64,000 nt of DNA from Rotaria socialis. Its lineage: Eukaryota; Rotifera; Eurotatoria; Philodinida; Philodinidae. The position numbers were made by a program, and so were the translations under genes. This document shows, piece after piece, positions 41,245 to 53,389 of this stretch. The stretch covers positions 62,001 through 126,000 of the forward strand of contig CAJNYU010000026.1 of assembly GCA_905331475.1 (NCBI GenBank), written 5' to 3'. Position 1 is the first letter of the stretch. Each line of letters begins with the position of its first letter. The notes beneath the pieces were generated by a model. The model was not told the origin of the DNA and did no database searches. It worked only from the letters and a program-made list of their open reading frames with translations.

Positions 41245-43548
41245 ATGATGGATGGTAACGATAATAATCAACCTGCAACAGGAATAGTTCTTCAACCAGA
41301 ATTGCACTTAAAATTTTTACTCGGATGTAAAAAACTTGAAGAAGAACAAAAAACTATTCGTGAAAAACAGAAAATTGAAGAAGAACAAAAAACTCTTCGT
41401 GAAAATAAGAAAATTGAAGAAGAACAAAAAACTGAACGTGAAAGAATTGCAGAAGAACAAGCAACTAAACGTCATGAAGAAGTAGAAAAAACTAGACGTA
41501 AAAGAATTGCAGAAGAACAAGAAACTGAACGCACGAAAATAAAACATACACAATCATTAATATCGAACATTCTACCACTTTCATCTCATTACGATTTTTA
41601 CATTCTTAAGGTAGAGGGTAATCTATATGATTTTGAAATTGATTGGATATCGCCAAATGATAATGATTATTTTAACGGTGAAATAAAAACGTGTATTGGA
41701 AATTATTTGGAGAAAATTCCATCATCTCGAATACTCAGTGAAGCGAAACTTCAGAAACACGTTAATGACTTAATAGCTGATTTATTAAATGCATTGGGTG
41801 ATTCTACAGTATTAAAATGTCAAGATACACCTTCTTCGAAATATTTAGCGACCAAATTTTGTCCTGATTGTACATTTATTTTTAAAAATATCAATGCTGA
41901 AAAAGATTGTTTAGAAGATTTTGTTGTTTGTCTTGGTGAATTAAAACGTTCGAATAAAGACATGACAGAGAAGAATGTAGTTGGTCAATTATTACAATAT
42001 TTAAGTTTATTATTAACAATACAAGCGCGTCCAAAAATCTATGGTTTCCTGTTAAATACTGAATATATACAATTTTATTATGTTGAACGAAGACCAAATT
42101 CTAGTGACTATAAATATTTTAAAAGTAAAAGTTTACCAATTTATGATCATTCATCTAAAGATTTGCCAAGTAATGATAACCAAAAAATAACAACAGATCA
42201 AACATCAGAAGAAAATATTCAGTTTTGTGAAAATACATGGAAAATATTTACAAAATTTTTAATAATGCAAACGGATTTTTATCGATATGAAACATTAAAT
42301 ATAGATCCAAAGGATAATGAATTAAATAAATATGAGATTCAAAAAAGATTAGGATTTGGTTTAACATCAAAAGTATATTTCTTAAATAATCGGAAAAAAA
42401 ATATGAGAACAACACGACAAAATACAATACAACAAGATAATACTAATACCATTGAAAGCGGTGTAATAAAAATATCAAAAGATGATGGATATTCATCAGA
42501 ATTTTTCAATGAATTAGAGATAACAAAAAAATTAAAAGTAAAAGATATTGACAAGTTCAAGTTATTTTTTCAAGAAATTGCATATTCGTCGCCAAAAGGT
42601 AACGATTTTCTCTATTATATTTTCTTAAGATTTTCAATAGATTGAAAGATTATAAAGAAAACAATAAAATTTCTTTTGTTTTGAATAAAGAAAAACGAAA
42701 GAAAAAGAGATTTTAGAAATGTTCAAATCTATTCATTTTATTTTATAGAAAATCTTTCATTAAAACTTAGAAACAAAAATTAATTATTACAATAGACGAC
42801 AGATAACGTTGAAGAATTTATTTTTGGAAAAAAATATGAGAAATAACAATACACGTTTTTTTTGTTTTTGTTAAATGTTAAATGAATTGAACGAAAGAAA
42901 AAGAAAATTTGACAAAATTTTTATTATAAATAATCTATAATAGTTTTTTTTTATTTAGGTAATTATTTGATATTCAAAAATGAATTAGAAAACTTAGAAT
43001 CATTTTCATTACGTCAATCGGAAGAAATATTTGATATAATTGAATATTTATATGATTCCAATATTATTCATCGAGATATACGTCCAAATAATTTAATGTT
43101 CGATACATCTACTTCACATGTAAAATTAATTGATTTTGGATTTGCTATTACATTGGATATTAATGATGAATCAAAAGAAGTACCAATAGCAGGTACAATA
43201 ACATATGCTGGTTATGAATTTTTAAATTTTTATTCAAAAATCGAACATAATGCAGTATGGTCTCGATCTTATCGTTATGATAAAAAATTTGATTCAAAAT
43301 GTGCATTAAATATTATCATCTATATGATTAATAGGAGTGTTCGACATAAATTGAATGAAATTGAAGAATTACCATCTACTGAACAAAAGACACCAAAATT
43401 ATTAGAATTATGGGCGAATGTTAAAAAAGAACATGAAAAATATTCAAATTTATTAACTACAATAAATAATTTAACTGAATCATCAGAATTTCAGAAATTA
43501 AAAGGTCAATTAGAAGAACTTTATGAAGAGGAAATAGCTTTCATGTGA
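41245..43548 (+). CDS. PD-(D/E)XK nuclease-protein kinase fusion (Crinkler-type architecture)
   Basis: Two exons (41245..42598, 42959..43548) join in phase to 647 aa. Residues 31-97 are a charged coiled coil built from short EEQK-type repeats, also visible as tandem DNA repeats. About residues 160-285 resemble a restriction-endonuclease fold: FCPDCTFIF (P207-D208), then GELKR (E232, K234) and GQLLQY (Q248, Q251), the PD..ExK..Q pattern. A protein kinase domain follows with LGFGLTSKVYF (Gly-rich loop, 369-379), GVIKIS (K409), an alpha-C Glu near 423, HRDIRPNN (489-496), LIDFGFA (D510) and GTITYAGYE. All catalytic residues are present, so it looks functional. Fusions of this sort are known among Crinkler/CR-type effector proteins of fungi, oomycetes and some animals. 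Its job here is unknown. The 360-bp intron is long for the locus. The gene sits alone between repeat-rich AT tracts. Confidence 0.75.
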
Positions 43549-46500
43549 TTCATTTAAAACGATTAGAATAGTTCAACTCGTTAATATTTAAATATGTATT
43601 CTTTATTTCGGTGTATTTATTTTTCTCTTGTAGTTGTTATATAGCTGTGTTGCATTATTGATAAATAAAAAAGAAAATTTATTTCATTTATTGAAAGGTA
43701 TTATTATATTTTGTAAGTCTAATATAGAGATTCTCATCATAACATATTCAGATAAATTCAACACAAGAATATGATTTACTATTCTCATTTGATTAGTTAA
43801 TATATATGATGATATATGAAATATTTATTGTAAATCTTAATAAAAAAAAAATAAAGCTATTCTAATTTTCTTATTTATTTATTCATGTTGAATTTCATCA
43901 ACATTAATCGACTAGTCTCATATCAACAAAAGTAATAAAAGAAATAAAATTCTTTTCAATAAAATAACTTAGGAAAAATTCACTTTTTTAATTTAAACAT
44001 AAAGTAGGAATGTGTTTTCTTTTAATATGATAACAATAGATGATTTAATCAATCTATTACACAATTTAACTATAATCTTAAGTTCATATTATTTCTTGAT
44101 AAGACACAACTTCCAGGCTTCGTAGTCGTCCTATATTTCCTATGTATTCGAAAAAGTGAAAAACAAAATGCTTTTGAAAAGTTTTGCATTTGTCGGAAAA
44201 AGACAAACATTCGTCTTTATATATAATTGGTTCTCTGAACAACAATATAAATAAAAGCTAGCGGCAATATATCCAAATTTTGCATTCTAACATCATATTT
44301 ATTGAGATGCTTTATTCATTCTGTTCTGCAGATAGAGATGTAAACCGCGCCGGTGAAGATTCTTTGTTCTCTTCGACCACAATGACGGCTTGCCATCGGC
44401 TGTATACAAATGAACAAAGGCTGTTGGTGGCGCGACCGACACCTCTATTTGAAGATTTTTATGAAAATGGCTTAAATATTGACGAACTCACACTGAATTT
44501 TATACTATATCGTCTTACCAATGATTAATATGAGATGTAATACTTCTCTTCGCGAACGTATACATCGTATGACAGTATTTTGAGCTAAGATCGTCGGAAC
44601 GATAGAAAGTTAAAATATATTCGACGAAATCCTAAGCTTGATATTCTAAGATTTACAAATCACACGACATTTTTCGAGTTTAGCTAGTAGTTTCATTTTC
44701 TGAAGCGTCATCTCGGTAAAAGAGGTTCCAGGATTAGTTCTTTTTCGAGATAGAACTAAAAACAGTGAAGAAAATAGACGCTCGTATCTTTCAGTCAGTC
44801 ATCTTTCACATTACAGCTGTGAGAGGACAACTGATGCTAGCCATTACTAGTAGAGAAGATTGAACGATCAATGCACTATATGCTCATGGAGAAAACATTG
44901 GTAATGATGATCACATTCACATCATTCTCACGTGTTACTTTGTTATACACAGCTTTACTTGAAACTTTATGGAACTATTTATTGAATATTCTCTATAAAA
45001 AGAAAAAAGATCGTCAAATTTTTATTTATTGTGACCAGTCTTTTTATTTGTAATCAATTTAAGTTTCGATTATTTCGAATTAATTGATTTTGAAAGGAAC
45101 TATTTTATCACTAGTGATTATCACGAGTAATTCCGCGATACCGATATTATACAGTTTCCGACAATGCGTAGATATATTAAGTATCGTATTTCCTTACTGT
45201 AACACTTGAGTCGATTTCCTAAATTTTTCTTTCAAACACTTTTAACTATTCGAAAAAGAATTAACTAATGATTTCAATGTGCTACTATTGATCGACATAC
45301 TTTTATGAAAGTTCCATCTCGAACAAAAATGCCATGATAAGACTTGAAATCTTCTGATTTGTATGAATATTCCTGATTTTCCCCCAAAATGTTACCTATC
45401 TATTATCCTAAGCTTTAGACATTGCGCTACAACCCCTGAGTTCCGTTTACGAATGTAATTATATGTGATTAGTATTTTTTTAAACAAAGAATGTATTCAA
45501 ACAGTGATAGTTGTTATAAAATTCAAAACACAAACCGTCAACAAATATTCACGGTGTAGTGGAACTATTTTTATTCTTTTTTTCTCGTCATCTAATACAA
45601 AACGAACTGACTAGTCCATGGCATCTGTCAGAATAGCCATAATGTGAGTGCAAGGAGAAACGAACAGAATTCTATATATAACACTTTTTATTTTGCGAAA
45701 ATTTTCCATAAAAATCGAAAGTTTTTGCACAAAATTGTTCATTCATAACTGTAATTGTTATTTTTTCAGTTTAGTTTTAAAAAGAAACAAGCGACAATTG
45801 ATCTACGTTTATAGAGTTTTATGTTTTACACGTTTAAGGTACCGAACAATTTTGAATAGCACGTATAGATTTATCAAAAACTGATTTACATCATATTTGA
45901 ATTTTCTCAGTCATTTTGGCTAGCTATCTGCAATTACCCCACTCTTTCTGTACGTTGTATGCAATAGCCCCAAGTGGGAGAAAAGCATAAATTTAAAAAA
46001 TTTAAATTTCGATAACGATTTGAACATTATGATAAGCCTAACAGGGAGATTCTCACCGTTTGAAGAAAATCACTTTGTCTATCGATCTGTGAAAAAATAA
46101 TTAATCAATCTTTTAAGGTTGATGAGAAAACCGATTTTTAGTGACTCCATGTAAAATAGCTGGGAATATGCAATTGCCCCACGTCACACAGCTATTATAT
46201 GCAATTACCACACACGAGCCAATTGCATATTATTTGTAGGGGCAACTAGCAAAAAAGCGATTCAACAACTTTTGACAATCTGTTTTTAGTAATTTTTACA
46301 CAAGTTTGTAGAGAACACATTCATCCATCGATTAAAAAAAGTTCTTAAAATTGACCGAGTTACGATAGCTACAAAAAAGAAGAGCAATTTTTCATATGCA
46401 ATAGCCCCACTCTACTCTAATATCTTAGTGGATACATATGAAAAAGATTTTCTTCTCTTAAGAAATTCTGTGTTACATAAAATTCCATTATTAATATGTG

Positions 46501-47544
46501 GATCTCTTTATGAACAATACGTTTTCATTATATAAACTAACACAAACAAATCAATGATTTCAGTTATCTTTGAGTTTTCTCTAACCGAGTAAGAAAGCTC
46601 ATGTTAGACAAAACTAACTTTGGAGCGTTAATGATGTTGACGATATTAATTGTTTTACAGCAAAGACAATTAAAAACATACGAGATTTATTTAGTAGATT
46701 TATAGTTATGCCAAAATGTTGAAAAAAATTATAATTTTTCTTAAATAATTCTCGTCGAAATATGATAATATTTTCAGTTCTAATATTTGAAAGACATTAT
46801 TTCTTTTTATAGTTAATGTGCAGATATCCTTGTGTGGTTTGCATGACCTCGTACAATTTCAAGTCGATATGAGGTTCGTACTTAACTTCGGTTCAGATAT
46901 GAAGTTAATCTAATAACGAAAGTAAGCAACAAACAGTAAACTATATCTAGAATGAATAACTTTCGGAAAGACAACACATGGCAATCGATTTAATAAATCT
47001 ATCTCAATTTCCATTTTTATATAAAAGTGTAGACATCGAAATATCTTCGACTTTGTTTAAACAGTTGAAATAGTTTTTCAGAGATATTAAACGATTATTT
47101 TCCTAGATACAATTGTTCATATGCTTTTATATTTTGAAATAAATTCAAAGTAAAAATGGATGAAAAATACCAATAGATCTAGCAAAAAAAATTCAATCTA
47201 CCTTTAAGCAAAATCTAATATATAAGTAAAATAATATTTCATCGAGAGAACAGATGATATCATCAATTTATAACTTATTAGAATTAACTTTCGTATTTTC
47301 TTGATAAATTCTATTTCTTCATCTTATATCTGTGACAGAAAACATAATTAAGAGATGTTTTCGATCGTTTGTTATCGGATAGTTATAGACATTTCATTAA
47401 AATAGACATATTTACTTTTGAAAAAATTATTTTTTATAAACAAATACCTTTTTGTGTCAAACGATTAATGATTGACTTTCTATTTAAACCGAATTTGTTA
47501 CATCAAAAAAAAAAAAAAAATTTATTACTCTAGCGTTGTTCAGA
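43549..47544. other. Gene-poor AT-rich region up to the assembly gap
   Basis: An AATAAA near 43665 may end the kinase gene. Short frames at 44280-44528, 44871-45053 and 45648-45884 lack motifs. The notable content is the GCAAT..CCCCAC motif cluster at 45928-46412. Confidence 0.55.
45928..46412. repeat. Cluster of ATGCAAT(N)RCCCCAC motifs
   Basis: Five direct copies (45928, 45959, 46168, 46199, 46396) and one reverse, shorter copy (46217) of an approximately 16-bp word occur in 485 bp. First and last copies lie at the borders of a block that differs from the flanking DNA. It might be a degenerate transposon with subterminal repeats or a protein-binding array. Confidence 0.55.
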
Positions 47545-47644
47545 NNNNNNNNNNNNNNNNNNNNNNNNNNNNNNNNNNNNNNNNNNNNNNNNNNNNNNNN
47601 NNNNNNNNNNNNNNNNNNNNNNNNNNNNNNNNNNNNNNNNNNNN
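47545..47644. other. Assembly gap (100 N)
   Basis: Exactly 100 ambiguous bases, a conventional scaffold-gap length, so true distance across the gap is unknown. The sequence to the right (47645-47930) is markedly pyrimidine-rich. Confidence 0.98.
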
Positions 47645-48768
47645 CCCCGCACATTGATAACTCGCTTATTTCTGTTCCTGTTCCCTACTGTGGTGCAACG
47701 CAGTTTCTCTTTCTCTTTCAGAGTGACTCTTTTTTGTTATAGACTTTTTTTGTTATTGTCTTCATTGTTTGTTTTAATTGTTGTTTCAGTCACTGTTGTT
47801 TATGTTTATGTCGTCTTCTGGTTATAACTTTATATCTTCTCTCCACCATTTTCTCATTTTTTTCATTTTCATTTTTTTTCTTTTCTTCTCTATTCCCGGT
47901 ACTGGAAGGATCTTTCTCGTATCACAGCTTTGCTGCATAAATAAATAATAAAAAAGCAATGGTAAGCAATCAAGATCAAATGAATTTTATTTCTGTTTGT
48001 AAAATTTAACATCCCGCTTACTGCATAAATTGGTTTTTTGTTGGTTTAATTGATTGTTGTGCAAGCGATCGTAAAGATCACAAGCATTCCTAAAAGTGAC
48101 AAAAAAACAAAGCTTGTAATATTGACTAGACCGCTAATTAATCTTTTATGTTGTCGTGTTACATCGTATGTGCACCAACAACAATTATTGACGATCTTTT
48201 ATATTTATTTTTCTAGATGATATTTTACATGTATACAAAAATTGCTCAACGTTTATGACTTATTTTTCAATTAAATCTTGATATGAACATTCATTTTCTA
48301 TATTTAAAAACAACAGTGAAGAACAAGTAATGAAAAAGATGAAATTTATCTGTATTTTTAATAGTCTTCAAAATGAAACATTCTCGCATGAAATAGCCGA
48401 CCTTTTTACCTTCTCCAACGCTACATACGAAAGGGAATTTAGAGGTGTCGGAGAAAAAAACAGGAATCAATTATTCAGTCAGTTTCACTGTTGTTCACTT
48501 TTGATTCGCTTGTAAATACTTCTTTTTTTATTCCTTTTCAAGAGAACAATAAAATTGATATTATGAAATCCTAAATGTTTAGATGGAAGCTTTTATTCGA
48601 TTGATGAAAAACAAAATTGAAACGAATACAAATAGAAAACAGAAATATTGTAAACGGATCGTACATATATCATTTGAATTTGATTATTAGATGTTTGTTG
48701 ATCAAGGAATATGGTCAAACGTACAGAAAGATGAATTCATAGTGTCATCAAACCATTTTCTATTTAAA
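47645..48768. other. Region between the gap and the Tc1 relic
   Basis: Pyrimidine-rich then AT-rich DNA. The frame at 48330-48515 shows no conserved motif and no gene is called. Confidence 0.5.
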
Positions 48769-49725
48769 AGGCCATATGAGTCTTTGTATACGTTCCCGAT
48801 CGAGCCAATTCGTTACAATACTTGCTCTATGCTTTGGATCGTTGGCGTGTTGGAAGTACCAGTCATTGTTCATGCTCAATTTCTTCACCGATTGTAATAA
48901 AGTTTTTTGTAAAATATCTCTATACAATTCGCCAGTCATATTGCCATCGATGATAACCGAATTACCAACGCCAGATGCTGAAAAGCATCTCCAACGCTTA
49001 ACATTTCCACCTCCATGCTTCACAGTTGGCACTGTACATCTTGGATTAAGTTATTCTGCTGTTGTTCGCCAAACCATTACCTTCCCATCTGAACCGAATA
49101 AGTTGAATTTGCTTTCTTCTGACCAAAGGACACTATTCCAGAAGCCCAAAGGCTTTTTACGATATGTTATCAGCATATTCAAGTCTTTTGCCACGGTTAA
49201 CCTTGTTGACATATGGTTTTCTCCGAGCAACGCGACCGTATAAACCGATTTCATGAGCACGCCGACGAATTTTTGCTTCAGAAATTGTAAATTTAAGTTC
49301 AGTTTGAGTTGAGCTTTGATAGATGTTGACGATAGTCGCCGATCAACTTTGATTTTACGTTGTATAATGCGATCAGTGTGACTTGTAGTTTTTCTTTTTC
49401 GACCTCTTCCAATAATATTTCCAATACATTTTGTGGATTTATACTTTTGAATCATATAATGAACAGAGGTACGTGGAATTAATGCGTTTTGAGCTATTTC
49501 ACGCTCATTGTTGCCATTCAGGAAGTGTTTAATAACAACTTCACGTAAGTCATTTGAATATTCTTTCGTCTTCTTTGGCGCCATCACAGTAATTATGTTC
49601 TTGACAGCCGACTGAACTATTTTGAACGTACCATACGAACAAACACAAAAAAGAGGGCGCCAGGAATAAGCTCACTAATGATACTGAACAGTTTCGTAAT
49701 GGTCGGATAATTTTGACGGCCCCTG
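48769..49725 (-). mobile_element. Truncated Tc1/mariner DNA transposon
   Basis: The right end ends in the reverse complement of CAGGGGCCGTCAAAATTATC followed by TA (49726-49727), a typical Tc1/mariner terminal repeat and target dinucleotide. The transposase reads on the minus strand from 49587: an N-terminal paired HTH region, GRGRKRKT, then the DDE core with VLWSEESKFNLFGSDG (first Asp missing in this WSEES, normally WSDES), TVPTVKHGGG and WYFQHANDPKH. It is disabled: the middle is frame-shifted twice, there is an in-frame TAA just before LNPRCTVP, and homology stops at WP near 48769 so the C-terminal DPNPIE/DDE end and the left terminal repeat are missing. Confidence 0.85.
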
Positions 49726-49727
49726 TA

Positions 49728-52027
49728 TATGTGATGAAATTGATGGCGGAAGATTTCAGCGTCAGCACTGATAATACTGTCACACAACAAAAGTCAGCCC
49801 CTTCCTGCATGTCTGGGTTTCTGAAGAACGGCACATCTGAAAATTTTCAAACTTTTATGGCAGACATCTCGTTGAGTAGAGTAAAAGTTCACAAATGCTG
49901 TCTTCCATAAGATTATATATTTTTTATCCTGACAATAAAAAAAGGGTCAAAATCGCTCACGTGCGCCAAAAAAACTCTTGTTTTTTTTACTAAGACAACT
50001 TTTGTGAAAGCTGCCAAAAGTCACCCGAGCAAACGTTTTTGAAATAAAAAAGCTAACCACTCGAAATAGTCATCAGTCTATGTGGAAAAATCTTTGCTTG
50101 ATCCCTCTTATCTTGTCCGAAGAACGGGGGGCGAAATATTGCTCTTTTGATTAAAAACTTGAGTTTAAGAAAAACGCAAAAGAAAATTTACTTTCGTTTT
50201 TCTCCAGAATACTCATCTTTTTTCCATCCTATTTTAAGTTTTCTAGATTTTCCACTACTGCTCATTCGATATCATGTAATATATTGAATCCGAATGAGAG
50301 AAAAACATGTAGATTTAACTGTTTTCGTTCTAAATCGATTCTTATTGATAGGAATTTTCAGTCTTTAGACGATTACTTTCAACCCTTAATTCAAGCTTTC
50401 ATTGATGTTAATATCTGCCATGATACTAATTATCCGCATGTGAATCCGAACGTATGCGTCTCATGATGATGTCTAAAATAGAGTTCTTATGATTTCATCG
50501 TGAACAGCATAATTATTGTATATTTTTCTGTGTCCCAGTTCTTCTTATTAGTTGTTTTCTTTAGTTTTTGGTTTGTGTATTTTGCTCCATCAAATTATTT
50601 AAAGATTGAAAACGGTCGCAACCGAAAATTCTCATCAATAAACATCCATTAAAAATTAAAACACATAAATCTACATATTTTTCTCTCATTCGTATTCAAT
50701 CTATGATATTACAATATTTCAAAATATACAGATGTATTTGAGTCAATAAATTATGTAAGTTCATCGTTTCTTTCTACATCAATATTAATCCAAAACAATA
50801 GATAAGAAGCTTTCAAAAACAAAAGAAAATCAATTACATTTATTAGTATTACTGTGAAAAATATTCTTTATGTTTAATCTATCCCAATATGTGCGAAATC
50901 AGTAATTCGAAAAAAACAATTCAGAATCTATTTCAAGCCAAGAATTGGAATCGGAATTAGGCATCCCTAGGTATAATTACTTATTTCCACGAAATAATTA
51001 TTGTTCTCAGCCACACTATATTTTTTCTGCACGATAGAAAGTGCAAAAGTACTCAGGATGAGTGCCTATTATAAGCATATTTTAACAGTCATCATTTATG
51101 GCACTTTAAGAAAGTCAGTATGTGTATTTTTCTATGAAGAAGTTGAACTATTATTTTAGTCATGCATATAAAATCAATAAAAGTATTATTTGTTTCAAAA
51201 TTAATCGAATATATCGCCTAAAGTTATGTAAATTAAATCATTGTTGCAATAACCTACTTTTGAATTTACTCTATCTTGAAAAATAGTTCATCTTTTTCGA
51301 TCCTACTGAAATAACTTTTGATACCATTTTACAAGTGATATGCCACAATAATGCTATATTAATTAGATAGTACCTGCTTGTATCTTAGCGTATGTTCGAC
51401 TAATAGAAGTCAATATTGACGTTATTCAATGTAATCATTTAAATTTCCATATATTATGCTACGACATTCTTTTTTGAATCTATTTCACGATATTATAAAG
51501 TTGAATTAAATCTGCCCGTGTAGTTAGAAAATTATATTCTACGCCGATAAATTATTCACGCAACCTAGTAATAAGTTCAATCACTAAAAATATTTTTCTA
51601 TACTCGATACAAACTTCCATCTCTCTTTTTCTTAATTTCATTCTTGCGATCGATTTATGTTTAGATAAAAATGTTTTTACCCTAAGAAATAAAACATTAA
51701 TGGTAATTTAGTTCAATGGAGTATTACAAACGAACGAAATTAAGATGAATAACTTATTATTGTTGTTTCCGCTTAGATTTTAAGACGTGAACGGCAAAAA
51801 CAGAGTGCACTTACGATGCAAAAAAGGTACACCCTTCGATATTTCATAATTTTTTCTGCTTCTAGAAATCATACTCATGAGCGCCGGAGAGAGAGGGAGT
51901 AAGATTGACCATTAATTTTTTTCTTTGACGTCATATCGTAAAGAGTATTTATTAGCACGCACATTCGCATTAGAGAGTACACATTCATCGAAACAAGCAT
52001 ATAGTCGTGTTTAGTCCCGTCAATATC
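49728..52027. other. Intergenic region, no gene seen
   Basis: The part at 49736-50150 is less AT-rich than its surroundings and may be old repeat DNA. The remainder is AT-rich without recognisable coding potential. The last 130 bp would carry the promoter of the neuropeptide-like gene. Confidence 0.5.
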
Positions 52028-52440
52028 ATGTCACACCATAAATCAATGATTATTATTTTTCTACTTTTGCAGGTATGTTTGTTCTACAAGATAGTCTCCG
52101 ACCATCTTCTTAATCTATTTTTTTGTTGTTTTTGTTTCACTAGTTGCTGGTCTCATGTTGGGCAGAGTATCGCTACGCACCCAGTATATGGTCAGCTCGA
52201 CCGATGTCTTTAAGTGATTTAGATGATTATGAAAAAATTAATAACGCTCATCCTGACAACATGAACGAAAATGATATACTTGAAAAGTTTCTCCCAATAT
52301 CATATAGACCAAAGAAATTTTTTCGTAAAATTAGTCATGCTGGTGATGACGAACGAAAGAAGAAATATCTCTCCGAACCACTCAGTGTACACGACGGGGA
52401 CAATCTGCAAGGTCTTTGGGCGATGCCTGGGCGACGATAA
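52028..52440 (+). CDS. Candidate neuropeptide/peptide-hormone precursor
   Basis: Exons 52028..52072 and 52144..52440 give 113 aa. The start at 52028 yields a good signal peptide (MIIIFLLLQLLVSCWA), which the second-exon ATG at 52200 would not provide. The mature part has no Cys pair and contains the prohormone-convertase-type sites RPKKFFRK and ERKKK, and ends GLWAMPGRR then stop. Gly followed by Arg-Arg at the very C-terminus is the classic signal for trimming and amidation, predicting a roughly 21-residue peptide that starts YLSEPL and ends GLWAMP-amide. A C-terminal Pro-amide recalls calcitonin/DH31-type hormones, but I see no real similarity to a named family. AATAAA near 52568 follows. 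Confidence 0.6.
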
Positions 52441-52662
52441 ATATTACAAAAACATTGATAAGAGAACGATACTAGCTCACGCTATACCAAAGTCTATCAA
52501 ACCAATAATAAAAACATAGAAAGACTAGAGTCCAAATAGCAGATGGTTAATAGTCTCACCATCAAAACTTAATAAATAAATATATGCATTGTAAAAGAAA
52601 AAAATTGCTTTTGAATAAAAAAATTTAATAATAATAATAATCATCATTGTAATAGTTGGAAA
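52441..52662. other. Spacer with AAT repeat
   Basis: Short spacer containing AATAAA near 52568 and an AATAATAAT run at 52625-52640. Confidence 0.6.
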
Positions 52663-53389
52663 ATGGTGTCGAATTCATTCATAGTTTTTGTTTCATTGTT
52701 CAGTTTGTCTGGTGTATTTTCAAGTAGGTACTCGATTGAGCTGTGGTCCATTTCATTTTAAAATTCTTGTCAACAGATATAGTCGATTTCGATTGTTTCG
52801 AACGAGCTGATACCGGTATGGGTCGTGCTTATTTTGAAGTTTACGCATGGCAAGCAAGTAATAGAACATGCACCAAATTTGTTTATGGTGGTGCACTTGG
52901 CAATCGCAACCGATTCGAAGATATTGAAGAATGCTATCGATCATGTCACGATGCCGTTTTAAGTACGCTAATGCCTTTTTTTCATTTCGCTATTCGATAT
53001 CATTGCTAAAAATTTTTGTAGATCATCAATTAGATTTTAATCCAACTCGTCGTTATACTGCAGTCAATCGTTTGTATGAAAATATCCAACTCCCATTAAA
53101 TATCGAACATGTTGATAACGGTTATTTTAAATTAATCCTTTCACCTTTTGCTAAAGTACTTGGCATCACTGATAGAGATGTTAGTTTACAAATATTCAAT
53201 AATAATCAAACACAACATTGGGATATTATTCCAACGGGCGAAACAAATTATTTTCGAATTAAAACACGAACAAGACCACTCGGTCATTTTGAATACATGT
53301 TCTTACAAGTAATCAAGAACGATACAGTTCATCTTAGTATAGATAGACGTGCAAATGATTATCTTGGTCAACAATGGAGATTTTTTTAA
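52663..53389 (+). CDS. Secreted Kunitz-domain plus beta-trefoil-like protein
   Basis: Exons 52663..52723, 52777..52962 and 53022..53389 give 204 aa. A signal peptide (FIVFVSLFSLSGVFS) is followed by a Kunitz/BPTI domain: C-x8-G-R-AYFEVYAWQ..C-TKFVYGGA-x-GNRNRF..C-x3-C. By alignment with BPTI, Cys14 is Gly and Cys38 is Ala, so both partners of that disulfide are lost together, while the P1 position keeps a basic residue (Arg). Kunitz domains usually block serine proteases through this loop. The C-terminal 120 residues contain QHWDI and QQWRFF, QxW-type motifs suggesting a ricin-like beta-trefoil; that part is inference. Introns are 53 and 59 bp, phase 1 on both sides of the Kunitz domain, so it is a clean domain exon. 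Confidence 0.75.

Noticed and set aside
44280-44528. 82-codon frame with somewhat GC-richer sequence
   Set aside because: No match to any family I know and no splice context; kept only as intergenic.
48776-49243. 155-codon plus-strand frame
   Set aside because: Antisense shadow of the Tc1/mariner transposase.
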